Shown: positions 33,520 to 46,401, counted from the first letter of the stretch. The stretch is DNA of 64,000 nt from Corynespora cassiicola (GCA_022059125.1 JAEUWY010000008.1:2313365-2377364); one strand, 5' to 3'. The notes: generated by a model not told the origin, from the letters alone. Numbers and translations: made by a program.

Positions 33520-35297
33520 ATTTTATACGAAAAAATATTTCTAAACTATAGAACTATTTAGAAATATTATATTTTTTTATATTTCTTTCTAAAAATTTGT
33601 ATTTCTAGTTTAGCTTAATACTATTTTAGTTATAAAAGGATAAAAAATTTAAACAGCTAAACGTTTAAATTTAAATTTAAATTAAATTAAAAATTAAAGT
33701 TAGAATTAAAATTACGTACGTAATACTAAAAAGTAAATTTAAACTTTATATAAATAAAATTTATTATATTACTTTTCTTTTTAGTAAACAGATTATTCTA
33801 ATCTATTTTAAGTTGTGGTTTATTTAAAAAAAACGTAAATATTTTTTATTTAAAGTAAAATATTTTTTTTTTTTTTATATTTTATAGAAAAAAGCGTTAC
33901 GCGTTTACATAACCAGCTAAATATTAAAAATATTACTACTTAACTAGTATAAATTTAGTATTTTTTTTTTTAAATTATTATATTCTGTAAGTAGTTTATT
34001 CTAATTTTAATATTTAAATTAATTTATTTTTAAGGCCTTTAACTATTTTAATAGCTTTACTTTATTATATTTATTTTAGTTTTATTTAGTATTTTACTAG
34101 CAGTTTACTATAAAATATATCTATATATTTATTATATTTTAGCTAAAAAATGTATTATTAATTTTAAGTTTAAGTTAATTTTAAGTAAAAAGTATAAGTA
34201 CTATACAGCTTAGAAATGTTTCTATAAGCTAGTATATATCTAATTCAGAGTATATTCTAAATAGTTAACTAATATTTTATTTTTAAATTCTAAAGTACTA
34301 TACTAATAAGTATAAAATATTAGTATAAACTGTAAATAACTAAAAAAAAAATTTAAACTGTATTTTATTTTTTACTACTATAAAAATTACAGATAAAACT
34401 ATTTTAATAGTAGTTTAAATAACTAGAGCAGAGCTAGAGCGTATATAAACTAAAAAAGTATTATTAGCTATTTATACGTTTTTAAAAACAGTTAATAAAA
34501 ATATAAAAAAATAAAAATTAAAAACTAACTAATTTAAAAATAGTTTATTTTTATAGTTTAATTCGCGTAAATTAAAAAAAACTACTAATTTTATTAAATT
34601 TTTTTTAGTAAAATAGTTTTAGCAGGTAGACAGATTAGCTAAAACTTTAATAAAATCTAATAATAAATTAAAATTAAAAAATTTAAATAATAATATACTA
34701 ATTTATAATAAAAATAAAAAAAACTAGTAGTTAAGCTGAAAGTAAATTTAAAACAAATTTTAAATAAATATTTAATAACTAGTTTATACTACTTTATTAT
34801 TTTACAGGTAATTTATATTTTTATTTATATTTAAAGCTATTAGTTTAGAAACTAAAAAAATTCTAGCTTATCTAAATACTTATTATAAAATACTTTAAGC
34901 TTATATAAAACGCTTATAAAGTTAGAAATATTATACTATATAAAATTTAGATTATATCAAATTTAGCTTACTTAGTATTTTAGTAATAAACGTACTAGTT
35001 TACTAGCAAAAATATTCTTAACTTTTAATTTTTCTACTTTATTAATAAGTACTTTAATAAGTTTTAAAGTCTTTTATTTTAAAAACAAATTATTTAAGTT
35101 TTTATAGAAGATATTTAGTATAAATATATTATAAATTTTTAATTTAGAAAGTAACTTAAAACAGTATAAGTAGTTTATTTTTCTATTATTTTAAAAAGAT
35201 CTGTTTACTGTTTAGACAGCTTTTAACTTAGTTTTATTAATAATAAATTTTTAGTTTTTAAGTATACTTAATTTCTAATATTTTAATCTATTTAGTA
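33520..35297. other. Unassigned RIP-decayed sequence
   Basis: The sequence is AT-rich without a recognisable protein in any frame, terminal repeats or homology that I can see to the other elements in this window. It is probably another decayed transposon. Confidence 0.4.
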
Positions 35298-35958
35298 CAG
35301 AGAGGTGATATTAAAATAGTTTAATTAAAAAAATAGCAGTTTTTAAACTATTATAACTTTTTAACTAAACTAGCTATAAAAAAAATAAATTTTAATTTAA
35401 TAGAGATTTATTAAAACTCTTTATTTTAAAAGAAAAATTTAGAGTTTATATTAAAGTTATAAAGTTATAAATAAGCTTAAAGTAGAGGTAAAAAAAAGTA
35501 TAAATTTAAAAGCTAATTTATTTTTTATTTAAAAAATTATTTAAACTTTTTATTTCACGCTAATTTAACTAGGTTTAGTATATCTTAGGTAAGTAAAAAA
35601 CTAGAGCTAGAAAATTAGTATAATATAAAAAAAATAAAGTTTAAAAAAATAAATTTTAGCTTATATAAGTATTTATTATATAATAATAAACTAGTTAAAT
35701 TAGTATATAAATAGATATTTTAGAAAAAAATTCTAAATTTTTATTTTTTTATAATAAAAATAAAATAGAACTTTACTTTTTAGATAATAAAAAAAAGTTA
35801 ATTTTTTATTAAAAGCTAATACACCTGTTATAACTATTTCTAATATATTAAATAAAAATAAAAGTAGTATTTATACTACTATACAACGAATAAATAAAAA
35901 AAAAATTATTTAATAGCTTAAATAAACAATAAAATAAAGATAAAATTCAGCTATTAGA

Positions 35959-36177
35959 TGTCAGGCACGAACCTAAAGTAGGGTGTAAAGGTCACAGCAA
36001 TACAGATAGACAGGTGAAAAGAACCTAATTATATATTGTCGTGTGAAAAAAAAAGACAAATCGCTGCTAAGACAGCTTACAGCGACTTAAAAATATATAC
36101 TATTACGCTTGTAACTAAGCTAACCTAAAACACTCTATAATAAGCTATAATAGATTATAATAAGATACAGCCTTATA
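35959..36177 (-). repeat. 3' LTR of the nested gypsy element
   Basis: It is 219 bp and runs from TGTCAGGCACG to CAGCCTTATA. It contains a 52-bp stretch, bounded by GAACCT repeats, that is absent from the other LTR. Confidence 0.85.
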
Positions 36178-39100
36178 TTACTCTTTTTTTTAATAGTATA
36201 CGATTTTATATACTATTATACCCGTAGATAAAAGAAATAGTAATTATAGATATCTATTCTATACTCTAGTTTTTATTTAAAAGGTACAGTTTGTATCTTT
36301 AGATTTCTAGCAGTTTATAGCAGAATATAGCGACTTTATAGTTTAAAAATTATATTTAGTTTAGATATTCTATTTTATTACTGTCTATAATAGAGTACAG
36401 TAACTTTAGTTATTTAATCTAGTAGTTAAAATTTATTAATCTAATTTGTTAAGATTTACTATAGTCTACAGCAGTTTTTTCTGTCTACTATAGAAGTTAA
36501 AATTTAACACTCTATCTTTTAGTAGGCTACTATAGACTATAGTAGGTATAAATATAACTAGTCTTTCTCTTTTAAAATTAAATTAAAGTTATTTTACTTT
36601 AGTAAAAAAAGTAAAAATAAGAAAGTAGAATGTTAAGAAAAGTTGCGGTAAAGAAGTTCTAACGGAAAAAAAGTAAAAATACTCTTTAGAAATATATAAA
36701 AAGTTTTTCTAACACTTTCTAGCTTTTAGTTTTTTTCTTTTCTACTCTCTATTTTTAATTCGGTAAGTTTTTTAAGATTTCTTTATACTTTTTATTTTAG
36801 AGTATTATAGAGTACCGCACTCTATTATATTTTTTATTATAAAATATTATAGAGTATTACAGTTTGTAATGCTCTATAATATTCTACAATATTCTATTTT
36901 ATTATATTATAGTTCTAACTAATTAGTTTAGAAACTGTATACGTAATAATTAGACTATTTTAGATCTTTCTACTCTCTAGCAACTTATTTTACTCTATTA
37001 TTATTTATTATAGACTCTACTAAGGTTAGAAACGACATTTTAGATAATAGCAGGTTCACCTATTATATTTATATCTGTTATATTTTTTTCTTTAGTAAAA
37101 AAAAATATTAATTTCTTAGGTAAGTTAGTTATCTGTATTCTGTCTCTAACAAGTCTACTAAAAACTTTTATAAAAAATAGTTAGTCGAGACAGAGAAAGG
37201 TGAAATATTACTATTTAAGCAGTATTTTAAGTGCTTTATTAGTAACTAGAAGTGTTATACAGTAAGTTTCTGTTCTTTTTATAGTTATTTTAAACTATTC
37301 TTAGCTATTATAGAGCTTTCTAACCTATTTTTAGATATCTAAAGCCTTTTATAACGAATATAATATAATTTATAATCTTCTGCTTAAGATCCGCTGCAGT
37401 TACTATATAGTCTAAATTACTACAGTTTTTAATAACGCTAGAGCAGTTACTTAAAAAGCTTATTATAAAAAAGTCTACTTTAATACTACAGAAATAGAAA
37501 TTTAGTAATTTAGGTTAATCTGTATCTGTAAGGCGCTTTTTAAGCATTTTTTATAATAATTTTTCTAAAATTTTTTATTTTAAGATATTTTAGGCTATTC
37601 TGACATCTTATAGTAAGTTTATTTTCTATAATATTTATTTAATACTATATAATAGTATAGTTTCTGCTAATAACACTTCGCAGTTTAAAATACGCTCTAA
37701 TAAGTATAAGTAAAACTTTAAGAGCGTTACTACTAAAGTAAAAACTAAAAAACGTACTTTTAAAGCCTTTATATCCGCCTAGATTAAAACTAACTAGAAA
37801 AATAGTAATACGCCTAAAAAGAAGGTAAAATAGCCTATTATGCGCTATAATAGCTTATACTAATATTTTTTTTTAGAGTTGTAGTAGTAAAACTGCCTCT
37901 AATCTAGCTGCTACAGCTACTTAGAAAAAAAAAAAGTTAAAAATTTAAATTATTAATTTTAAGGCTAAACGTGCGCGTGCCCTAAAGAATAAAAAAAATA
38001 CTTTTATAAAAAGAATTAAAGAGCTCTAAAAACAGATCGGGCCTCTTACTGCGGCCTGTGCCTAGTTAATATATAATAGTATAAATTAATACAGACTTTT
38101 ATAGAGTATTATAGCGTGAAAAAATCTGAGTTAGTTTTCTTTAGCTCCTTTTTTAGCGTTATAGTTTCTTCTAGAGTATATAAGTGATACCCGGAGTCTT
38201 TAGTGGCCCTCTACCTAATCTTTAAATAGTTTTTTATAATATAAATTCTCTTACTCTAATATTTTTCTTTATATTTTATTATAATATTCTTTAGTCTTTT
38301 ATAGGTTATTTTAGACTATAATAAGCTAGTAATATTTTTATAAGTTTTTTCAACCTCTTCGTATAGTCTTTAATTCTATATTTTCTTAGAATTATAGCGC
38401 TATTAAACACCTTTTTATATAAAAAACCTAATATATTTCTTAGGAAAAAAATATAAAGTGAAGGTAGCTATGTTTTTTATTTTTTTTTTTCAGCTAAATT
38501 TCCGAATACTGGCTTACTTAAAAGTTGTCTGGCTTTTTTCTAGATATTTTAATTTATTATAGGCTATAATAGAGCTTTATAGCGTAAAGTAGTCTATTTA
38601 CTCTCTTTTGTTCGTTGGCTTTAGATATTTTTTTATTTTTAGAAGTTATTAATCGCGCCAGCGCTTATATTTAGTCTAAATTTCTAAAAATTTTTTTTTT
38701 TAAAGTAACTTTTTTATTTTACTAAATATTTTTAGATGCTAACTAAAGATTCTCTCTAATCTAGTATTTTTTTAATAAAATAGATATTATCGCTTATTAT
38801 GCGTAATATATCTACTAGTAGTTCGCTTTAGAGTTGTATCGTCCCTTTCTTAGTATATTTTTTTAGTAATAATATATAGAAAACTAAGTAGATGCTTTGT
38901 AGTCTAGATAGATTTACTTTATATATATCTAGTCTAATTTAGGCTATAATAGTCTCTAGTTTTATATATTTCTAATTTAGTTTCTTTTTCGGCTTTATTA
39001 AGCGTATATACCTGTTTAATATAAGCACTTTATCTTTTATTACTAAAAAAATATGCTTTCTCTTCTTATTAGAGTACTTTTTTTAGTACTTATTTACTAC

Positions 39101-41956
39101 TTTAATTTTCTGGCGATATTCTGCCTGTAAAGCGAGTACTTTCGCTGCTAAATTATTTTTTAAGTATAATTTTCTATTATTTAGAGGTATTCCGGGCTAG
39201 TCTAGCACCTTTAGATCCGCTTTATAGTATATTTAAAATAGTATAGTTATAGTAGTTGTGTGTACGCTGTTATTATACGCAAATTCCGTAATTAGTAACT
39301 AAATTACTTAGTTATTCTGTTCTAGGTAATAATAGCATCTAAAATACTGTTCTAGGGTCTAATTCTGTCTCTCTGTTTATCTATTTATTTTAGAATAATA
39401 AGTAGAGAATAAAACTTTTAAAGTGCCTAAGTAGTAATAAAAACTATTCTAATACTTAGAATTTATTAAAGATTTTTAATTTAAAATAATATTTTTTAGA
39501 GTTTTATAAAGTCGGATTATTTTTCTTATTTAGATTTAAGCTAGGTTTTAAGCGGTCTAATTCGCTTAGACTAGTATATAGTAGACTATCTTTATTAATT
39601 AGTCTACTACTATTAGTATTAAGTTATATACTTAGCTAAAGTATTTTAATAGAAAAAGTTTAGTAATAAAGTTTATTGTAACGTCTGACTACGGTCTATT
39701 AAAAGCCGAAAAAAAATTTAATAGATTATAAAAGCGGTATCTAGCTGCGACTAATTTTTTATACTTTAAATAGTTATTACAGTACGCCTCTACGTTCTTT
39801 CTAATCTCTTTCTAATAGTACTTACGTCTAATTTTCTCTAGCGTTTTCTTTACTCCGAAGTAACCTGCTATTAGACTATTATAGTATTTTTAAAATACTT
39901 TAGTTTTTTTCTAATCTGTACTTAGTTGCAATTTTAACTAGTTAGTTATTTAGCGTTATTTTAAAGTAGAAGTAAAAAGTTATTTTTTTTTCTTTTTAAA
40001 AAAGTTTTTTATTTATTTTTTTTACTGTCTTTACTGCAAAAGTCTAAAATTAAAGTATTTCTATTTTTTTTTTTTAAACTTTTTCTCTCTGTTTTTTTTT
40101 TTTTATTTTCTTTCTTTTCTTCGGGTGGTTTTTCTCTAATACAGGGTTCTAGAAGCTTCTGATGTTTTATCTAAAATATTTTAGTACTGTTTATATACTT
40201 TTTAGATAATTTTGTAATTATTGCTAGTATTACAGAGTCTTATAAGAATTTCCAGGTTATTATAGCTTATAGTAGCTCTACATAGGCTTTATTATCTTTC
40301 TGTAATAGTTATTAAGCTTCTTCTATATAATCTGGTTTTTTTAATAAGCTGTCCGCAGGGTTTAGCTTTTCTAAATAATAAGTTATAATAAAATTATATT
40401 CTGTAAGTTTTTTGTATGCTCTAATCTAGCAGTAGTTAAGTATCTTTATCTTTATAAACTATTTAAAGTTATTATAGTCTGTAAAAAGCTTAAATAGCGT
40501 TTTTTAAAAGTAGTATTACTAATAGAATAAACTTTTATTTATTATAAGTAATTTTTTGTTATAGGTGTTATAATTGTATTCGGCTTAGTCTATTTTTCTC
40601 GAAAAGAACCTAATAAGTCTCTATTAGTTCTTTCTGTTCTGGCCTAAGCTTTTCTAGCTTATAATACTATAAATCGCGCCTTCTAAGGCGTCTATCTTAA
40701 CTTTTATTAGTTTTTAAGAGTTAAAATAAGCTAAAATCAGAATTAAGAAAAAAGTATTCTTTATTTATATAAAAGCTTATTTTACTTTTTAATTAAAATT
40801 AACTTTTACGCTTTTTTTTTTTTTTTAAGCGTGGCCGCCTCTGGCCGCGTTTAGCCTCTTTTAAATTATTCTAGTTAACAGTAGAGCACGTTTTTAGTAT
40901 TAGCTAGTTTTAGATTATTTTAACTCTCTCCGAGTTAACCTTAATTCCTTCTAAATATACTATATATTCTAGGTATTCTACCTGTTGTGTGTGGAATTTA
41001 TACTTACTAAGTTTTATATATAACTTAGTCTGCTTTAGTTTTTCTAAAACTTTTCTAACGTAACCTATATAAGCTTTTTCTGTGTTAGAATAGACCAGAA
41101 TATTATCTAGGTATATAATATACGTTATATTAACTAGCTCTGCTAAAGTCTAGTTAATATAGAATTAAAAGACAGTAGAGGCGTTAGTTAGGCTAAAAAG
41201 TATTATAAAGTATTTAAAATAACTATATCTTATTCTAAAGGCCGTCTTCTATTTATTACTCTCCCAGATATATATTCTGTAGTATATTTTCCGGATATCT
41301 AGTTTTATAAACTACTTTACTTTTAATAATTTTTTTAGAGATTTAGCTATAAGTAGTAACAGATGCCAGTTTTTAACTGTTATTTTATTTAAGCTTCTGT
41401 AATTAACACATAGTTATAAAATTCTATTTTTTTTTTTTATAAAAAGAATAGGTGCTCCAGCTAGAGACTTTAACTGCTTTATCTATCTTTTTTAAAAATA
41501 CTCTTCTACATATTTACAAAAATATTCTAGTTTAACTGTTAATATATTATAGAGCAGTTAGTAAAATAGATTTATACCAGATTACAGCTCTATTATAAAA
41601 TCTTAATTACTATATATAAGTAGTACTAATACTTTGTCGGGCCTAGCTATATTTTTAAATTTTTAGTACTTTAGTTTTAGAACAGGCGTCTCTAGCTTAG
41701 GTGCTAATATATTCTAAAGTTAACTAATTAAACAGATGTAAACGTCTGTATTAAAACTTAAAAGTATTCTCTTAAACTAATTTACGTCTTTTATAGCTAT
41801 CTTAATATATTTTAGATTACTATAGCTTTTAATATTTTTAAAGAGCATTTTTCGGCTCCGAAAATTTAACTTTAGATTAAACTAATTAATTTAAAGTAGT
41901 TTTAAGTATATTAGCAGCTTTTTAAAATTAGTAACTATAAATAGAATTCTATAGAT

Positions 41957-42205
41957 CTATACTCTGCTTTTTAAGTTTTTAATACGCATCTCTGCAACTA
42001 TAGACCTATAAACAGTATAATCTAATTTATTTAAAAATAGTAGAATAATTTCTAGTACAGAACGAATAACTAAATTCTGTTCCTTCGCTACTGTTACTAA
42101 AATAACATTAAACTGTATTCTGCTATCTACTATAGCATCTAACTTTATAAAACTTTCTATTTCTACTTTAAAAGAAAATAGCGTAGATTTCTTAATATTT
42201 AGCAT
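41957..42205 (-). pseudogene. Remnant of gypsy polyprotein (possibly protease region)
   Basis: An 82-codon frame lies just upstream of the reverse transcriptase in coding direction. Its LDAIVDSRIQFNVILVTVAKEQNL stretch looks like a mutated retropepsin active-site region (xxDSGAxxNFIS type), with the key glycine lost. This reading is tentative. Confidence 0.45.
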
Positions 42206-43529
42206 TTTCTTAAGATTTTCTAACTTCTTTACCTATATTAGATTAATATAAACTAAGAGGTAGAAGTTTAATCCCTCTAGCTCTTAGTTTTTCTTTTCTT
42301 ATTAGAAAAGTAGGCTTTTTTTTTTACCTTATTCGGGTAACAGAGTGTAATATAACTCTGTTCTTTATAAGTATAGCACACTATATCTGTTTTAGACTTT
42401 TTCTTATACTTTTAGAGTATTTTAGCCTGTTATAAATTATTTTTACTTTTTTTTTTTTTTTTTTAGCTTAACTCTGTAGAATTAGAACTTATTAGCGTGC
42501 TAGATTCTCGCTTATTTTTTTTCTAACTTTTTTTTATTTTACTTTTCTATAACAGATCTCCGTAAATTCTATTCGTCTTCTGCTCTATCTATAAAAGATC
42601 TAAATAATTTTATTAAAAAAGGTGTTGTAATTCACGTCGGACTTTCTTTAAAAATACTCTAGTAAATTTAACTACTATTTTATAAAAGTTTAACTCTTCT
42701 ATTTTAATTTATAAAAGCTAAAAGTAATTAAAAAAATCTGTTAGAGACTGTAAAGGCCTTTACTTACAGATTTTAATAAAGTTATAAACAGATTACTTAC
42801 GTTTCTCTACTGTGTCTAACACTTTTAGCATCTTTTTCTTTAAGTTTTACTATATAAAAGTCTAATATAAGTTATTTTAGTATATATATACCGCATACGT
42901 CTTCTAAAAAGTTTTTATATTCTTACTTATATATTATAAGCTAAATAAAAATTTTTTTTTATCCGCTTTAAAGTATTATAAGTTTTTTATATAGTAGTTT
43001 TTATTATCGCGGAGCTATCAGTTATAGTCTACTCTATTTTTTTTTTTATAATAATAAGATAGTTTAGAGCGTAGTAGATTTGTCCGTTCTAGTGCAGAAT
43101 AGACTATTATAGTAATTTTTATATTATTTATAGCTTTATTAAGAGCTGTTGTATTGCTCTGCTCGTATCTACAGCGTAATTTAAATAGTTATTATAATTT
43201 TTTTTATTATTATTTGTTCTTAAACTATTAGTGCAGTTTTTCTAACGCTTTTAGCGTTTCAAATTAAAGCAAAGTATTTATTTCTAGTTCTGGCGATAAT
43301 AAGGTCTCGCGATCTCTACTAAGCTCTGCTAGTCTAGTATTATCTCTTTATTATTTATAGTTGTTTTTTTACTTTTAACTGCTTTCTCTGCTACCGCCGT
43401 AGTATAGAGTACTAATTTTTATTTTTTTAGTACTTTCAGAGGCACTAAGTGGGGTTTATAGATCCGCATAGTTATCAGCTATAATAGTTTAACGCTGTTT
43501 ATCTTGTACTGTGTAACAAGCGATTTGAA

Positions 43530-43696
43530 TATTAAGCACGAACCTAATTGTATATTATCGTGTAGAAAAAAGAGATGAATTGCTGCTAAGACAGCTTGCA
43601 GCGACTCGGGAATATATACTATCACGCTTGTAACTAAGCTAACCTAGAACACCCTATAATAGGCCATAATAGATTATGATGAGACACAGCCTTACA
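43530..43696 (-). repeat. 5' LTR of the nested gypsy element
   Basis: It is 167 bp and runs from TATTAAGCACG (TGT start mutated) to CAGCCTTACA. It matches the 3' LTR except for transitions and the missing 52 bp. Confidence 0.85.
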
Positions 43697-43701
43697 TTAG
43701 A

Positions 43702-44757
43702 AAGAGATAAAAAAATTATTAATAGAGATTTAATTAAAAGCTCTAAAAAAATAAATACAAAAATATTACTAAAAAATAATATAAAAATATCTAAAAAAAG
43801 CTTATAAAGATATTTAAAAGAAAAAAATTATAGTACAAATATTAGTACTAAAAAGCCTTATTTAAATAAAAAAAAACTTAAAAAAAATTAGAATATACAA
43901 AAAAAATATAAAAAATATAGAAAATATAAATTTAAATAAAATTATATTTTCTAATAAGTTAGTAATAGAAAAAGGCCTAGATTCTAGACAGAAATATATA
44001 AAAAAAAGAAATAAAAGAGTAGAAGCTGAATTAGCTTTTATAAAATTAAATTATAAGTTAAAAAAAAATTAAAAAAATAAAAATTAACTAAAAATTAATT
44101 ATATTTTTTTAATTTAATTACTTTTTTAAAAAAAAATTAGTACTAATTAAATTATAGCTTAAGATATTATTATATTAGTATAGAGAGCTATTTAGATAGA
44201 AGGAAGATCAGAATTAGTGTTTATTAAAACACCTAATTCTAAAAATAACTTTAATAATATAAATTATATATAAAAAGTATTAAAACTTATTATTAAAAAA
44301 CAAATAAAACCCGGTTAGTTTATATACCTTTTTTTATTTTTTTATTAAATTTATTATTTAATTAAATTCATTTAATTAAATATTAAATAATAAAATTAAT
44401 ATAAATACTAATTACTTTATAGACTAGAAATTTTAATAAGATAATTCAAAAATTTATACAGCTAAACTAGTTTTAAAATAGTTTAAAAAAATAAAATTAA
44501 ATTATTTAAACATCCAGCTTATAGCCCAGATCTAGCACCTATAGAAAATATCTAAGCTATATTAAAAAATAATTTAAAAAAATTAAAATCTAATTTATTA
44601 GATAAAAAAAAATAAAAAAGATAATATTTTATTTATAAACGTTATAAATAAAGAATAGAATTTAATTCCGCAAAAAATAATAGATAATTATATATTATCT
44701 TTACTTAGACGTTAGAAAGCAGTTATTAAAGCTAACGGATATTATACAAAATATTAA
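43702..44757 (+). pseudogene. Tc1/mariner-type transposase pseudogene (DDE_3)
   Basis: Read through many stops, the plus strand shows an ISKKSL.RYLKEKNY segment (DNA-binding region), HPAYSPDLAPIENI (catalytic-core motif of Tc1 DDE_3 transposases) near 44505-44560, and a C-terminus resembling AVIKANGYYTKY near 44715. Stops replace residues throughout, consistent with RIP. The 5' end of the gene may lie left of the gypsy insertion, before 35959, but I could not recognise it. Confidence 0.7.
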
Positions 44758-45079
44758 TAATTTAATTAATTATTAATTTATTTATATAATTTGATTTTTT
44801 AAATATTTTTTTTCTTTTATTATTTTTTTTTTTAAAAGAGAAAGTTATATTAAAAATTTATATATATATATATATATATAGTTTCTAGGTTTATAATAAT
44901 TAAATAAAATAATTAAAATATACGCTAGATAAAAAAATAAATCAGCACTTAATTTATATTTTTTTTCACCTCTACTTTAAGCTTATTTATAACCTTATAA
45001 CTATAATATAAACTCTAATTTTTTTTTAAACTTAAAGTTACAATATATTTCTATTAAATTGATTTTTTTTTTATTTTTA

Positions 45080-45237
45080 TAGCTAGTTTAGTTAGAAGGT
45101 TATAGCAGTTTAAAAACTGCTCTTTTTTCAATTAAACTGTTTTAATGTCACCTTACTGTAGCTAGTTTAGTTAAAACGTTATATTAGTTTAAAAACTGCT
45201 ACTTTTTTAATTAAACTATTTTAATATCACCTTAATA
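45080..45237. repeat. 79-bp tandem duplication at the right end of the Tc1-type element
   Basis: 45080-45158 and 45159-45237 are two copies of the same 79-bp terminal segment. Each begins TAGCTAGTTTAGTTA and ends with the CACCTTA terminus. The left end of the element has only one copy. The second copy carries more A/T changes. Confidence 0.75.
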
Positions 45238-45987
45238 TAGTTATTAATAATAAAATAAAAATAAAATAAAAAAACAGAAACTATAAATAATAAAAAGTTT
45301 AACAATTTAATATCTAAAACTAATAATATTATAATAAACTGTTTTTTAAAAACTGCTTTTATTTACTAATTTTAAATACTTAAAAGAGGCAAAAGACTTA
45401 CTAATAAAACGGTGATCTCTGAAATAGAAACAGTAGCGCTTGAGATATTTTTTAAGCTGACATTACGTGTGTGATAGTGTATTAAAAAATAGTGTTAGAT
45501 GGGATATTATTACGCCAGGTAGTAGTAGTTTCGTAATTTGCCGCATACCACAACTATACTAGTCACGTGAAGGCCAACACAAACTGATCAAGACGGACAA
45601 ATGCCAAGTGAAATGCAGAAGGAGATAGGTGAAACGTTTCGGCTCCATAATGAGATAGAATTCTTTGCTCTATCAGAAAACAGCACGGAATGAATAATAC
45701 ACATCTGTCAGAGGGAAGGGACCCAGATGACCTGTAGCCATCGAACATCTCAAAAAAGCGTTCTCAAAATTTCTGATGAACACTAAACAAGGAAAAACAG
45801 ATGTCTGCTATGTTCTCGTTTCGCGTTTCATCCATGTCGTGTCAAGCTCTATAACCTCCCGTGCGCCCTTGTTGTAAAAGTTGAAGGATTCACGCATCGC
45901 ATAGAAGTATTGACCGACCAACGGTTGTACGCACTGCTGTGTTCCCTCTGTCAGTTAAGATAAGTAAATGGATAGAGTTCCAGACCT
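45238..45987. other. Border between AT block and gene island
   Basis: It is AT-rich to about 45420, then of normal composition. The repeat end CATACCACAACTATACTAGT...ACGTGAAGGCCA (about 45545-45577), shared with 26329-26362, lies here. The 3' untranslated region of the first secreted-protein gene follows. The frame 45563-45748 (minus) is unsupported. Confidence 0.45.
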
Positions 45988-46401
45988 TTAATCGCAGTCG
46001 ACAGTCTTGCCATACCAACGATCTTTCAAGGTCCATCCATTGAAATCGGGAAGAGCACGGTGATTCATCTCTGTTTGCCACTCTCGGTACCTCCAGGCTA
46101 CTACTTGGCATTGGTAGTAGATGCAGTTGGAGTTGTCATCAGGAAGGACTTCTCCGACCATTTTGAGTTCAGAAGTAATGGAATGGCCCAGCTGGGAATT
46201 TGCCTGAGCACTCAGGTCAACGAAAGCCTGACGGAAGGAAGCGCACTCGCGTTCAGCACGATCCTTAACACCGGGCATGAGGCCTTCGTTGCAGTTGGCA
46301 AACTCCTTTTGATAATTGTAAAACCTTTGCTTGCAGGCAAGAGTAGGGATAACAAAGGAGATGAAGGCGGCGAGCCATAAAGGGAGAACGAAAGAGCGCA
46401 T
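45988..46401 (-). CDS. Small secreted cysteine-rich protein, paralog 1 (effector-like)
   Basis: An intronless 137-residue protein with a strong signal peptide (about residues 1-22, MRSFVLPLWLAAFISFVIPT then LA) and a mature chain starting CKQRFYNYQ. The six mature cysteines and the motif AWRYREW, plus the end KTVDCD, place it with the genes at 47244 and 48853. Relative to those it lacks one cysteine pair: a loop is shortened and Tyr (TAC) stands where the others have Cys two residues before the last inner cysteine. It is the paralog nearest the RIP block and the only one on the minus strand. I recognise no known domain. Small size, secretion, cysteine content and position beside transposons are typical of plant-pathogen effectors, but no function is shown. 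Confidence 0.85.
   Translation of the reverse strand: MRSFVLPLWLAAFISFVIPTLACKQRFYNYQKEFANCNEGLMPGVKDRAERECASFRQAFVDLSAQANSQLGHSITSELKMVGEVLPDDNSNCIYYQCQVVAWRYREWQTEMNHRALPDFNGWTLKDRWYGKTVDCD

Larger units (their letters stand above)
35959..43696 (-). mobile_element. Ty3/gypsy LTR retrotransposon, complete but RIP-dead
   Basis: This is a 7738-bp element with LTRs at 35959-36177 and 43530-43696 and a perfect target duplication TTAGA at 35954-35958 and 43697-43701. Coding sense is minus. A reverse transcriptase core with YLDN-ILV (YLDD expected) lies near 41,060-41,130 and an integrase core (NFITKL ... LILIVVD) near 39,600-39,690, giving the RT-before-IN order of Ty3/gypsy. No frame survives beyond about 80 codons. 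Confidence 0.88.
35298..45158 (+). mobile_element. Tc1/mariner-type element with ~230-bp inverted repeats, split by a gypsy insertion
   Basis: The ends CAGAGAGGTGATATTAAAAT (35298) and, inverted, CAGTAAGGTGACATTAAAAC (45158) start inverted repeats traceable for about 230 bp, including a shared TAAGCTTAAAGTAGAGGT block. TA flanks both ends (35296-35297 and 45159-45160). Without the 7738-bp gypsy element and its 5-bp duplication the element would be about 2.1 kb, normal for Tc1-like elements. The transposase reads on the plus strand right of the insertion. Confidence 0.8.
29776..45420. other. AT-rich, RIP-mutated transposon block
   Basis: About 15.6 kb of very AT-rich DNA in which no long reading frame survives. 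It is built of a foldback element, a truncated gypsy copy, unassigned decayed sequence, and a Tc1-type element split by a complete gypsy element. Comparison with the better-kept gypsy element at 52-59 kb shows C-to-T and G-to-A changes almost exclusively, the mark of RIP in ascomycetes. Confidence 0.85.

Noticed and set aside
29776..45420. Possibility that the AT-rich block is mitochondrial DNA or a centromere
   Set aside because: The remains of gypsy and Tc1 proteins, paired LTRs and the RIP pattern explain it. No mitochondrial gene, rRNA or tRNA is visible. A centromeric role cannot be excluded but nothing in the sequence asks for it.
45563..45748. 61-codon minus frame beside the secreted paralog 1
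   Set aside because: It has no signal peptide or similarity to the paralogs, and part lies in the dispersed repeat end.
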